From Enterococcus saigonensis (GTDB lineage: Bacteria > Bacillota > Bacilli > Lactobacillales > Enterococcaceae), in assembly GCF_011397115.1 (NCBI RefSeq), contig NZ_AP022822.1:2336001-2400000 (forward strand): a stretch of 64,000 nucleotides of DNA. The letters run 5' to 3'. How positions within the stretch are numbered: the first letter of the stretch is position 1; each line of letters starts with the position of its first letter. Made by a program: the position numbers and the translations under genes. The notes beneath the pieces are model-generated. The model did no database searches, was not told the DNA's origin, and was given only the letters and a program-made list of their open reading frames with translations. This document shows positions 21,791-30,022 of this stretch, piece by piece.

Positions 21791-23384
21791 CTTGCACCTC
21801 TATTTCTTCCTTGATCTCGGTTCCTCGCAAATACATTTTTTCAATCGTTGTTTCCTGCCACTTCTCAGGAGATGTGACAAATAGATCTTGGGATAAAACA
21901 ATCAAATCTGCACTTTGACCAACTGTCAGCATAGCTGTTTTATCTGTTGGTACCATACCAGCTGCAGATTTTGTATACAAACTAAATGCGGTGATAAAAT
22001 CTATTGCCTCATTATGATTTAAATCTTCTCCGTTTGCACCAACACGTGTAACAGCACAAGCCAGACTGGCAAAAACATCATCAGGTTTAATCCAAGCTGT
22101 TGCAGGTGCATCAGAAGATAAGGCTGTTGGTACACCACTTTGTAACATAGAAGCGAGTGGATAACACTGCTTCAAACGCTTTTCATCTAAATTTTGAAAA
22201 TAAGAAGCGTACTCTGCATATAAGAAAATAATCTGGGTGACAAAAGCAAAGTTCATTTTGGCATCATGAAATTGTTTTAATAATTTATCATCTAATATCG
22301 TCGCATGTTCAATTCTGACAGAAGGACGATTCATTAGCCACGGCTCTAAATTTCCGTAAGTATCTAAAATTAACTGAATAGCGGCATCTCCCATGGCATG
22401 AATGGCAATTTGACATTCATTTGCTTTCGCAAATTCATATGCAAATTTCAAATCTTCCACTGTATTAATTGCAAAACCCGTGGTAGTGGCATTTTTATAC
22501 GGTTTTTTAACCCGCGCGGTTTGATTGGAAATTGTTCCATCCATAAATAATTTAATGCCTGCTACATGAATACGCGGATGGGAAGAGCGCGGTAAACAAG
22601 ACAACTTAAGCCTTTTTATTTCATCAATAGAATAATACAAATAAACGTCTTGTAAGAGACCCCGACGAGCCGCTTCAGCATATATTTTTGCATAATCATA
22701 TGGCTCAACTAAACTAATCATATCACTGATTACACCAATTCCACGTTGACGATAATGCGTTGTTAGTCTTAACGTTTGATTAACCAGATTTTCAAAAGTG
22801 TCTTTTTCTTTTACTTCTTTAATTAGTTTACTAGCACCATTTTCCAACATCACACCATTTGGTTCTCCATTTGCAAAATGTCCAATCATACCTCCAACTG
22901 GATTAGGGGTATCTGCCGTAATACCGGCTAACTTCAAAGCTACCGAATTCACCACACATGAATGACAATCTGAACGTAAAACATAGACAGGTTGCGTTGT
23001 AGACACTTTATCTAAATCGGCAAGTGTCGGCGTACGACCTTCTGCAAGTTTTGATTCATCATACCCCCAACCTTCGATCCACGCATCCTTTTTGCCTACT
23101 TGAGAAGAATTTCTTAAAGCTTTAATCATCTCTTCAATACTCGCAACATTCGGTGGAGTACAAGCAATACTTCCCAACGTTTCAGAAATCCATAGAGGAT
23201 GTGTGTGAACATCCCAAAAGCTTGGCAAGGATAGACGCCCATTTAAATTAACCACTTCATCTGCATGACGCAAACGTGCCGAGCGACTATCTCCCAACCA
23301 ACTAACATGATCGTCAGTTATTTCCATTGCAGAGACAAATTTTTCACCAGTAAAAATTTTGCCATTTAATAAAATACGCTTCAC
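21774..23384 (-). CDS. YtcJ-like metal-dependent amidohydrolase
   Basis: The 536-residue amidohydrolase of the D-aminoacylase/YtcJ group has FWDVHTHPLW (His60, His62), GMIGHFANGEPNGVMLE, KLFMDGTISNQTA, IAIHAMGDAAIQL, RIEHATIL and ALSSDAPATAW, which supply the metal ligands and barrel. N- and C-terminal parts form the beta sandwich. The substrate is unknown. It lacks a signal peptide. It lies upstream of a GNAT gene with overlap, after a complex hairpin that could attenuate its transcription. Confidence 0.88.
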   Translation of the reverse strand: MKRILLNGKIFTGEKFVSAMEITDDHVSWLGDSRSARLRHADEVVNLNGRLSLPSFWDVHTHPLWISETLGSIACTPPNVASIEEMIKALRNSSQVGKKDAWIEGWGYDESKLAEGRTPTLADLDKVSTTQPVYVLRSDCHSCVVNSVALKLAGITADTPNPVGGMIGHFANGEPNGVMLENGASKLIKEVKEKDTFENLVNQTLRLTTHYRQRGIGVISDMISLVEPYDYAKIYAEAARRGLLQDVYLYYSIDEIKRLKLSCLPRSSHPRIHVAGIKLFMDGTISNQTARVKKPYKNATTTGFAINTVEDLKFAYEFAKANECQIAIHAMGDAAIQLILDTYGNLEPWLMNRPSVRIEHATILDDKLLKQFHDAKMNFAFVTQIIFLYAEYASYFQNLDEKRLKQCYPLASMLQSGVPTALSSDAPATAWIKPDDVFASLACAVTRVGANGEDLNHNEAIDFITAFSLYTKSAAGMVPTDKTAMLTVGQSADLIVLSQDLFVTSPEKWQETTIEKMYLRGTEIKEEIEVQDGRNY

Positions 23385-23452
23385 AAAAATCCCTTCTTTG
23401 TCCTTTTCTTTTTATTATAGTACAACGAACTTTCAAAAAGGACTAAAAAAAA

Positions 23453-23528
23453 GACGCCAGCTATCCTAACGCTGTCTACAGGCACATTTATAAATGAACC
23501 TTCAGCTATCTGGATAAGGCGTTTTTTT
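23453..23528 (-). terminator. Large structured terminator or leader upstream of the amidohydrolase
   Basis: On the minus strand, GCCTTATCC and GGATAGCTGGCGTC pair at the ends, with an inner palindrome CATTTATAAATG. T8 follows. It ends the small membrane-protein gene, but at 76 bases it is more complex than a plain terminator and could be an attenuator for the amidohydrolase. Confidence 0.6.
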
Positions 23529-23533
23529 ATTAC

Positions 23534-23785
23534 TTATGAACGTTTCATTTGGCGAATTTTAAAAAATCTAAAACTAACTGGTATAAGAGCTACCAACAGG
23601 ATTAAACCGATGATTTGAACAAGAGAAAGACTGTCGATATATGTACTGACCAATAAAAACACAATAACTAACGGCAACAACATTTTTTCTCCCAACTCTT
23701 CCAAAAAAGACCCCTTCTTTCTTATTAATGACATGAACTTCAGGTTAAGATCATAGACTAGTCGTAAATAGTATACCCCTTTCAT
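23534..23785 (-). CDS. Small membrane protein (up to 83 aa)
   Basis: The protein has two membrane segments (MLLPLVIVFLLVSTYIDSLS and IIGLILLVALIPVSF) and a basic tail. The start is unsure. The first ATG at 23785 has no ribosome binding site and lies by a -10-like TATACT. An ATG 34 codons later (MLLPLV) has GGGAG five bases upstream and gives a 49-residue protein. Function unknown. It is transcribed leftward on its own. Confidence 0.6.
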   Translation of the reverse strand: MKGVYYLRLVYDLNLKFMSLIRKKGSFLEELGEKMLLPLVIVFLLVSTYIDSLSLVQIIGLILLVALIPVSFRFFKIRQMKRS

Positions 23786-23904
23786 TTTCAGAAAAAAAGA
23801 TAATTTTCACCACAATCTCTTTAAACAAGTAAATGCAAGCATTTTCTTACCTTTTCTTTCAAACATGTTATAATTATGCTATCAGAATTATTGGGGGAGA
23901 CGAT

Positions 23905-24357
23905 ATGACAGACGAATTACAACAGCACTTAGATAAAGGGCGCTATGGTACGCCGTTAGTTAATCCTGATGAACAACATAAATATATGGGAACTTTTCGT
24001 GAACGTTGTTATTTAAGCATGACAATTGCACAAATGAAAAATTCTACTGATAAAGACAGCTTTTTAACGGAGCTAAAAAAACACGAAGACGCTACTATTC
24101 TTTTAAATGGTCAAATGCCTGAAAGCCTACAAGGAGAATATATTCAACTTGCAACTAAAAATAATGCAAAATTTACCGTAGTTAATGATTTTGTGGAGGC
24201 TAAACCTGAGAGTTTCGGGTTATTATTAGTGGCCAAAGAAGCCGTCAATGAGCCAGTAATCGATGTGGAGCAAAAGTATCCTGAAGAAGATGACAAGAAA
24301 AATTCTAATAAATCACCTGAAAAGAAACTTGGGTTCTTTGATCGTTTGTTTCATTAA
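23905..24357 (+). CDS. YueI family protein (DUF1694)
   Basis: The 150-residue protein matches DUF1694/YueI: LQQHLDKGRYGTPLVNPDEQ, then YMGTFRERCYLSMTIAQM and NNAKFTVVNDFVEAKPESFGLLLVAKEAVN. A charged C-terminal linker ends in KKLGFFDRLFH, an amphipathic tail. It has no established role. The ATG at 23905 follows GGGGGAG; an upstream in-frame ATG is rejected. A TATAAT at 23869-23874 with extended TG lies just ahead. Confidence 0.85.
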   Translation: MTDELQQHLDKGRYGTPLVNPDEQHKYMGTFRERCYLSMTIAQMKNSTDKDSFLTELKKHEDATILLNGQMPESLQGEYIQLATKNNAKFTVVNDFVEAKPESFGLLLVAKEAVNEPVIDVEQKYPEEDDKKNSNKSPEKKLGFFDRLFH

Positions 24358-24421
24358 ATGAAATGTAAAAATAAAAAATAGATTATGCCGTTAATAATCG
24401 GCTGATTTAGGAGGGATTGCT

Positions 24422-24835
24422 ATGATACAACCAGAATATGCCGATCTAAAAACCGAATTGTTAGAAGCACTTGATACACATATTGATATTTTAAAAGACG
24501 CTTCTTACATTCAACCAGATCACTTGGATGGAATCATGTTCATGATGCGCAGCTTTGGCTTTATGTTGGACCGTGCTCCAAAAGTTCTATCTTGTGATGA
24601 TCCAGATGAAATGAATTACTTGATGTTTCAATACTATAGTTTACTAACAGAGTTGAAATACAATCTAACCTTGAACTTTCCTTATGCCAAAATCAATAAC
24701 AAAAGCCTATTAGAAATAGTTGATGCTTTCCCTACAACTTACGAAAAAGAAATGAAAGACTGGTGGGAAGCAACTACTGGTTTAAAAGTTGAAGAAACCA
24801 AGCAAACAATTGAAATTAAAAGTTTTGAATATTAA
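24422..24835 (+). CDS. Hypothetical protein (137 aa)
   Basis: This acidic, mostly helical 137-residue protein (MIQPEYADLKTELLEALDTH at the start) is not one I recognise. GGAGGG precedes the ATG. No signal peptide or membrane segment is seen. It follows YueI in the same direction, and a perfect 14-pair terminator closes the pair. Confidence 0.78.
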   Translation: MIQPEYADLKTELLEALDTHIDILKDASYIQPDHLDGIMFMMRSFGFMLDRAPKVLSCDDPDEMNYLMFQYYSLLTELKYNLTLNFPYAKINNKSLLEIVDAFPTTYEKEMKDWWEATTGLKVEETKQTIEIKSFEY

Positions 24836-24837
24836 AA

Positions 24838-24886
24838 GTAAAAGCAGATACTCTACGGACAATTTAAGTCGGGTATCTGCTTTTAC
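24838..24886. terminator. Bidirectional terminator between the 137-residue gene and gshF
   Basis: GTAAAAGCAGATAC (24838-24851) pairs perfectly with GTATCTGCTTTTAC (24873-24886). Convergent genes on both sides use it. Confidence 0.9.
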
Positions 24887-24891
24887 TAAAT

Positions 24892-27153
24892 TTAATTTAT
24901 CTCTGGATATAAAAATTGTAGCACGTCCATTGTTAAACGTCGGCTCTTCCCACTAAAAGGATAGACATGCATGTGCATCGCTGGATTAAAATTAGCTTCA
25001 ATAATCCCATAAGCTTTTGGTTTATTAGCAGACTTTTCTTTATCTGGAATAATTAAATCAATACCAGAAATCTTAGCCCCCAAGGCTGCGACAGCATCTG
25101 CTGCTACCTTCTTATAATCTGCTGAAAATTCATCTGTCACATCAATAGAATCTCCCCCGGTACTAATATTAGAATTTTCCCGCAAATACACAATTTCGCC
25201 ATCTTTTGGAACACTTTGAGTCGTGTATCCTTGTTCTTTTAACATTAATTTTTCAAGCTCACCTAATTGAATTAATTCTAATGGCGAACGGTGATGTGTT
25301 CCTCTTAATGGATCTTGGTTTTTTACAGCCACCAACTCAGCAATTGTATGTTTGCCATCACCTACAATATTCGCAGGCACGCGTAACATGATAGCTTTAA
25401 CCTCGTTATCCAACACAAAGAAACGGTATTCCGTGCCAGCCATAAATTCTTCCACTAAAACAGCAGTATCTTCAGCAAAAGCGATTGCCAATGCTTCTTT
25501 AAAATCTGCTAAATCAGCACCATTTTTAAAAATAGATATCCCCAAACCATAATTCGTAGATTTAGGCTTTACCACAAATCCTGTTTTGGCAAACTTTGGA
25601 TAAGCTAACATTGCAGACTCCATGTCGCTAAATTCCATTCCCTCGGGCACACGAAAACCTGCTTTAGCTAAAACTTTTTTCGTTACAGTTTTATTAGCCA
25701 TGATTAACGGTACAACATAACTGTCTTTACTAGTCATATTTGCATTCTTTACATATTCTGTTCGACCAGCAAAACGTAATTGTAAAAATTGATCTTGTTC
25801 GTCCAAAACTGTTACATGTACGCCTTTTTGAATAGCATCAAACATCATAATTTGAGTTGATAATTCCATCTCCGTAAACCCAGCTAACTGATAAGGTTTA
25901 GCCCATGCTTTTTCTTGATTTTCTTTTGCGATGTCCCTTCCCCACTTTATCGCATTTTCTTTTGTTGCTTCATATAGTCGAGCAGCAAAAGTTTGGTTCG
26001 GATCGACAAAGGCATTCTCGACAAAAGCAAAAAAATCGGTTGGAAGTGGTAATCTCAAATCCTTTGCCATTGCTTTTAGTCCTGCCACTAAATCCATTCC
26101 TTCTTCTACATATTCTGTCAGGCGATCAGGACGCTCTAAAGCGACAAAATTATTAATTGTATCTCCTTTTGCTACCCATTCATCAGCCGCAGCATTTTCA
26201 GGCAAATACAACATATACAGCATAAAAGCATGGAAAAATTCCACTTGCTCTTGACTAATACCAAAAGGCGTAAAAGGATTCAAATCGATATTGCGTAGTT
26301 CAATATAGCGAATACCAGTTTGTGCTAGGTCTGAGACTTTTTTTCCACCACGTAGACGAACCGGAGCATAAAATTCTTTTTCTTCTGAAAGTTTGCCACT
26401 TTCCACCATCTGTGCAATATCAGCTAGATACTTTGCTAAGCTTTCATATGAAACATGGACATCATTATGATTAGTATAGCCAAAACGACTGTTACGAATA
26501 CTGCGGACAGGTTCATCCGGTGCATCTTCTGCCATAAAATAGCGTTCATTACTCATTGGTGTAGCCCCAAATAAATACGTTAAAAACCAACGATACCGCA
26601 AATAGTTCCGCGTAACTTTCAAATATACTGCTGTTTTAAAGTCAGCAAATTCTGTATATTCCGTTTGGTTCGCAAATAGATTTTGTAGTAAATCTGCACC
26701 AAACTCGAAATTAAAATGAATTCCTGATACCATTTGCTTTCTTTTACCATAGGCTTTAGCTAGATAGCGACGGTATAAGACATCTTCAAAAGTATCAAGT
26801 TTCGCAATAATAATTTCTTCGTCTTTTTCCGGCAAATCAGGTGGCATACTCATCGGCCACATTAATTCTTCTGGTGGCATGGAACGGTAAGCAACATCAT
26901 GAAGCGCCGCTAGCCACCGCATTAATTCTGTCACTGTTTCTGCCACAGGTGTGACTAACTCCAATTGCGTTTCAGCAAAGTCGGTTTGAATATAAGGGTG
27001 GTAGGCACGATTGCCTAAAACGTGAGGATGATCTGTTTTTGCAAGAGTACCAGCAGTTGTAATACGTTGACTTTCTTTTTCAACACCATAACGGGCTTGC
27101 CAAAGATAGGGTTGCACCGCTTCTTGATGTAGTAATTCTTTAATTGTTTTCAT
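24892..27153 (-). CDS. gshF: Bifunctional glutamate-cysteine ligase / glutathione synthetase
   Basis: The 753-residue fused enzyme makes glutathione from Glu, Cys and Gly. The first 430 or so residues are the gamma-glutamylcysteine ligase part (QARYGVEKESQRITTAG, MSMPPDLPEKDEEI, GIHFNFEF, RYIELRNIDLNPFTPFG). The rest is the ATP-grasp part (KTGFVVKPKSTNYGLGISIF, VEEFMAGTEYRFFVL, GIIEANFNPAMHMHVYPF). This fusion is typical of enterococci, listeriae and some streptococci. It is a single gene with a long hairpin upstream. Confidence 0.96.
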   Translation of the reverse strand: MKTIKELLHQEAVQPYLWQARYGVEKESQRITTAGTLAKTDHPHVLGNRAYHPYIQTDFAETQLELVTPVAETVTELMRWLAALHDVAYRSMPPEELMWPMSMPPDLPEKDEEIIIAKLDTFEDVLYRRYLAKAYGKRKQMVSGIHFNFEFGADLLQNLFANQTEYTEFADFKTAVYLKVTRNYLRYRWFLTYLFGATPMSNERYFMAEDAPDEPVRSIRNSRFGYTNHNDVHVSYESLAKYLADIAQMVESGKLSEEKEFYAPVRLRGGKKVSDLAQTGIRYIELRNIDLNPFTPFGISQEQVEFFHAFMLYMLYLPENAAADEWVAKGDTINNFVALERPDRLTEYVEEGMDLVAGLKAMAKDLRLPLPTDFFAFVENAFVDPNQTFAARLYEATKENAIKWGRDIAKENQEKAWAKPYQLAGFTEMELSTQIMMFDAIQKGVHVTVLDEQDQFLQLRFAGRTEYVKNANMTSKDSYVVPLIMANKTVTKKVLAKAGFRVPEGMEFSDMESAMLAYPKFAKTGFVVKPKSTNYGLGISIFKNGADLADFKEALAIAFAEDTAVLVEEFMAGTEYRFFVLDNEVKAIMLRVPANIVGDGKHTIAELVAVKNQDPLRGTHHRSPLELIQLGELEKLMLKEQGYTTQSVPKDGEIVYLRENSNISTGGDSIDVTDEFSADYKKVAADAVAALGAKISGIDLIIPDKEKSANKPKAYGIIEANFNPAMHMHVYPFSGKSRRLTMDVLQFLYPEIN

Positions 27154-27205
27154 AAGCAGCTTCCTTTAAGTTAGTTTCATGCTCATTATATGTGAAAGAA
27201 CGTAT

Positions 27206-27276
27206 AAAAAAAATGGAATTGCTCAAAGTTAAGGAAAATCCCATTTTACCTTAACTTTTCAACCATTCCATTTTTT
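27206..27276. terminator. Two-tier inverted repeat upstream of gshF
   Basis: AAAAAATGGAAT pairs with ATTCCATTTTTT (outer), and AAGTTAAGG with CCTTAACTT (inner), separated by short internal loops. It ends the small-protein operon from the right and may also affect the gshF leader. Confidence 0.6.
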
Positions 27277-27319
27277 ATTTGATTAAAATTTTTACTATTT
27301 CATTTGAAATAGACCAGCT

Positions 27320-27484
27320 TTACTGCTCAACAACTCTATTTTGATGTGCAGCAGCTAAAGAGTATCCCGTTAAGGCAGCAGGTAATCCTAAAAGTAGAAA
27401 GAGACGCCAATCATGAAAATCATTAAAATATACAAGTAAAAAACCTATTAATGTTAACCCAAAATAGCACTGCACTTTCCCCAT
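27320..27484 (-). CDS. Small membrane protein (54 aa)
   Basis: A 54-codon frame starts at ATG 27484 with GAGGGG six bases upstream. The product (MGKVQCYFGLTLIGFLLVYF at the start) has two membrane segments (about 6-20 and 26-44). Function unknown. It follows a 36-residue membrane protein by 23 bases, so the two form a small operon in the 720-base gap between gshF and the GNAT gene. Confidence 0.65.
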   Translation of the reverse strand: MGKVQCYFGLTLIGFLLVYFNDFHDWRLFLLLGLPAALTGYSLAAAHQNRVVEQ

Positions 27485-27507
27485 CGCTAACCCCTCACTT
27501 CATCATT

Positions 27508-27618
27508 TTAAAGTGTCGTTCCACTTGTTAATAGTATTAATACCCAATAAGCAATCAGGCCTAAAAGAATCGCCGCAATAATTTGCAGGATCTTTCCAAT
27601 TATTTTTCTTTGGTCCAT
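27508..27618 (-). CDS. Very small membrane protein (36 aa)
   Basis: A 36-codon frame starts at ATG 27618 after GGAGGG. The product, MDQRKIIGKILQIIAAILLG at the start, has a basic N-terminus and one membrane segment (about 12-31). It may be a membrane-inserted regulatory or stress peptide. The 257 bases to its right (27619-27875) are AT-rich and show no gene. Confidence 0.6.
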   Translation of the reverse strand: MDQRKIIGKILQIIAAILLGLIAYWVLILLTSGTTL

Positions 27619-27875
27619 GATATGCCCTCCGTTTTCAAACCAATACCCAAACAAAAATTGCCACCTGTAATGTTACTTGTCTCACTTTTTCTATAAAATA
27701 TAACAACAGTCGTCTATATAAATAACTACAACCTCTCACAAATTTATTACACTTAAGTATAAATCACATCGGTAAGCCTTTACATTTGATTGAACTATAA
27801 CATCATTATAAAATAGCTATACAAAAAAATTAAAATGCAAATTCCTATTTTTTAATCGAATTGGCGTGACAAAAA

Positions 27876-28277
27876 TTATTTAAAATGATAATAGCCCATT
27901 ACAGATGTTTCTGCTCTTTTAAAGCCACTTTGTTCATAAAAAGATTGCAACGTTTTCGTATTATCGGTTAATAAAACAGTTTGCCGCACATTAGGAAATT
28001 GATTCATTAAGCTCGTTAACAAACGCGTACCGACCTTGCGCGTTTGCCATTCAGGCTTCACCAATAAATCTTGAATATATAAAATAGAAATACAATCACT
28101 AATTCCTCGAGTCAAACCTATTAACTCGTTATCTTGCCATGCGCTAATAACAGCAGTTGAATTGTAAACAGCTTGTTGCAAGTTCATGGGATCTTTGGTA
28201 TAGCTTGTCCACCCCACACTTTCATATAAGGCGAGTAAATCAATTTGTGAAATATCTTTATTAGTTTTAAATTCCAT
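27876..28277 (-). CDS. GNAT N-acetyltransferase
   Basis: The 133-residue protein has the GNAT layout: TAVISAWQDNELIGLTRGISD, IQDLLVKPEWQTRKVGTRLL (acetyl-CoA loop, about 70-89), and a C-terminal SFYEQSGFKRAE. The substrate is unknown. It is ten bases after the MDR gene and likely co-transcribed with it. Confidence 0.88.
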   Translation of the reverse strand: MEFKTNKDISQIDLLALYESVGWTSYTKDPMNLQQAVYNSTAVISAWQDNELIGLTRGISDCISILYIQDLLVKPEWQTRKVGTRLLTSLMNQFPNVRQTVLLTDNTKTLQSFYEQSGFKRAETSVMGYYHFK

Positions 28278-28287
28278 TTATTTACTC

Positions 28288-29313
28288 CTAAAATGGTCCT
28301 GTGACAACAACTTTACCATTCATATGACCTGATTCCACCAAAGCCGTTGCTTTTTTTAAATTTGTAGCATTAATGCCGCCATTAATGGTTTGAGTTAACG
28401 TTGTATGGAGTTCGCCTTCATCCACAAGTTGCGCAACATGTGCCAAAATTCTGCCTTGACTTGCAACGTCTCTATCAAAATCTGTTTTTGTAAACATGTA
28501 TTCCCAATCAAAACTGACTGACAGATTTTTCCATGCTACTAAAGGTAATGGATCTTTTACTTCAACAATTGTACCGACGTGTCCTAATGGTGCTATCAGC
28601 TTACTAATGGTATCAAAGTATGGGGTAATCGCATGAAGCACTGCGATATAATCAAATTTTTCTACTTTCGTACGCGCTAAATTAGTTTGCAAATCCCCAT
28701 GATAATCAATCGGAAAATCCACTTTGTTATAGCGTAACCACTCAAAATTATGTGGACTACTTGTACCATAAACAGTTAAACCAGCCCAATGCGCTAATTG
28801 ACTCATAACAGAGCCTACACCGCCCCCACTATTAATAATAAGGAGTTTTTTTCCTTCATTGGCTTTCTTTGCCGCTACTAGGCCAAATTTTTCAAACAAT
28901 AATTCATAAGCTGTCAACGTTGTTAAAGGCATTGCCGCAGCTTCTGCTTCAGTTAATGTTTTAGGAGCCAAAGCACAAATACGACGGTCAACCAATTGAA
29001 ATGCTTGATTACTACCGGCACGTTTGGTTGTGCCAGCATAATAAACTCTGTCACCAATTTGAATATCATGAACGTTAGCGCCGGTTGCCACAACTTCACC
29101 TACAGCGTCAAAACCCAAAATTTGTGGTGTTGCGGTCTTCGGCGCTTTTTGTCGCAACTTGGTGTCTACCGGATTCACAGAAACCGCTCTAACTGCTACA
29201 AGTAAATCATTATCTAAAGGCTGAAGACGTGGCACCTCGACATTTTGAAAACTATTAGAATTACTTAGTGGTAATCCTTCATAAAACCCTACTGCTGCAA
29301 TTTTTCCAGTCAT
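28288..29313 (-). CDS. MDR superfamily zinc-type alcohol dehydrogenase-like / quinone reductase
   Basis: The 341-residue protein has the MDR start (VRAVSVNPVDTKLRQ, LGFDAVGEVVATG, GDRVYYAG) and a Rossmann NADPH site, INSGGGVGSVMSQLAHW. It lacks the structural-zinc Cys cluster, so it belongs to the quinone-reductase-like members despite the usual family name. It probably reduces reactive carbonyls or quinones. ATG 29313 is preferred; an in-frame start six codons upstream has no better ribosome binding site. Confidence 0.88.
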   Translation of the reverse strand: MTGKIAAVGFYEGLPLSNSNSFQNVEVPRLQPLDNDLLVAVRAVSVNPVDTKLRQKAPKTATPQILGFDAVGEVVATGANVHDIQIGDRVYYAGTTKRAGSNQAFQLVDRRICALAPKTLTEAEAAAMPLTTLTAYELLFEKFGLVAAKKANEGKKLLIINSGGGVGSVMSQLAHWAGLTVYGTSSPHNFEWLRYNKVDFPIDYHGDLQTNLARTKVEKFDYIAVLHAITPYFDTISKLIAPLGHVGTIVEVKDPLPLVAWKNLSVSFDWEYMFTKTDFDRDVASQGRILAHVAQLVDEGELHTTLTQTINGGINATNLKKATALVESGHMNGKVVVTGPF

Positions 29314-29464
29314 ACTTCCACGCCCTTTCACAAGAATATGTTTTGCAAAAACTCTTTTTATTTAAAGTTAGTGTAACAAATATTTAATTTTTATACCTTT
29401 ATTCACGCTTCGTAAAAGCGGTTTTATCAAAAGTTAAAAGAAATGTTAAAATTAGAAAAAAGAC

Positions 29465-29492
29465 TGTAACCAGAGATAGAAAAAAACGTATT
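29465..29492 (+). promoter_or_regulatory. ECF-type promoter upstream of the sigma factor gene
   Basis: TGTAACC (29465-29471), 15 bases, CGTATT (29487-29492) has the AAC...CGT form of ECF-sigma promoters and lies 21 bases ahead of the sigma gene. It suggests autoregulation. Confidence 0.55.
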
Positions 29493-29512
29493 TATAGTAA
29501 AGGGGGGAAAAG

Positions 29513-30022
29513 ATGAAGTCAGAGTTGGCAATTTTATATCAACGCTATGCCAAAGAATGCTGGCTTTATAGTTTGAGCTTGACAAACGATGTGATGCTTG
29601 CAGAAGACTTAGTCAGTGATGCCTTTTTTAAGCTTTTAAATGCTTTGGATACTTTAACAGAAGATAAGGTAAAGTTTTGGCTGTTACGGGTAATCAAAAA
29701 CCATTACATTGATTTACAACGTAAGAAAAAACGTTGGCAAATTATCCCCTTAACAAAAACAACGTCACAAACAATTTCTGATTCTGACTTTTCACCTTTG
29801 GACCAACTTTTACATAGCGAGAAAAAAGTACAATTGTACCATGCTCTTGCCACCTTACCGCAAGCCGAACAAGAACTACTCTATTTGTTTTACTTTTTTG
29901 ACTGGCCTATCAGAGAAATTGCTGCCTTTACAGAATTATCTATTGGGCAAGTAAAGACGCGTCTGTATCGCAGCCGCAAAAAATTAAAGGAGCTGTTACA
30001 AGATGAACCAACAAAATTTTGA
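29513..30022 (+). CDS. ECF-type RNA polymerase sigma factor
   Basis: The 169-residue protein has region 2 (LYQRYAKECWLYSLSLTNDVMLAEDLVSDAFFKLL, with KVKFWLLRVIKNHYID) and region 4 (LPQAEQELLYLFYFFDWPIREIAAF, with IGQVKTRLYRSRKKLKELL). It directs RNA polymerase to ECF promoters when its anti-sigma partner lets go. GGGGGG precedes the ATG. The gene overlaps the membrane anti-sigma gene by 20 bases. The trigger is unknown; envelope stress is the usual one. Confidence 0.92.
   Translation: MKSELAILYQRYAKECWLYSLSLTNDVMLAEDLVSDAFFKLLNALDTLTEDKVKFWLLRVIKNHYIDLQRKKKRWQIIPLTKTTSQTISDSDFSPLDQLLHSEKKVQLYHALATLPQAEQELLYLFYFFDWPIREIAAFTELSIGQVKTRLYRSRKKLKELLQDEPTKF

Noticed and set aside
25931..26254. 107-codon frame opposite gshF
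   Set aside because: It is antisense to a strongly conserved enzyme domain and has no protein-like features.
27619..27875. Gene or RNA in the AT-rich gap before the GNAT gene
   Set aside because: No frame with a ribosome binding site and no clear hairpin was seen.
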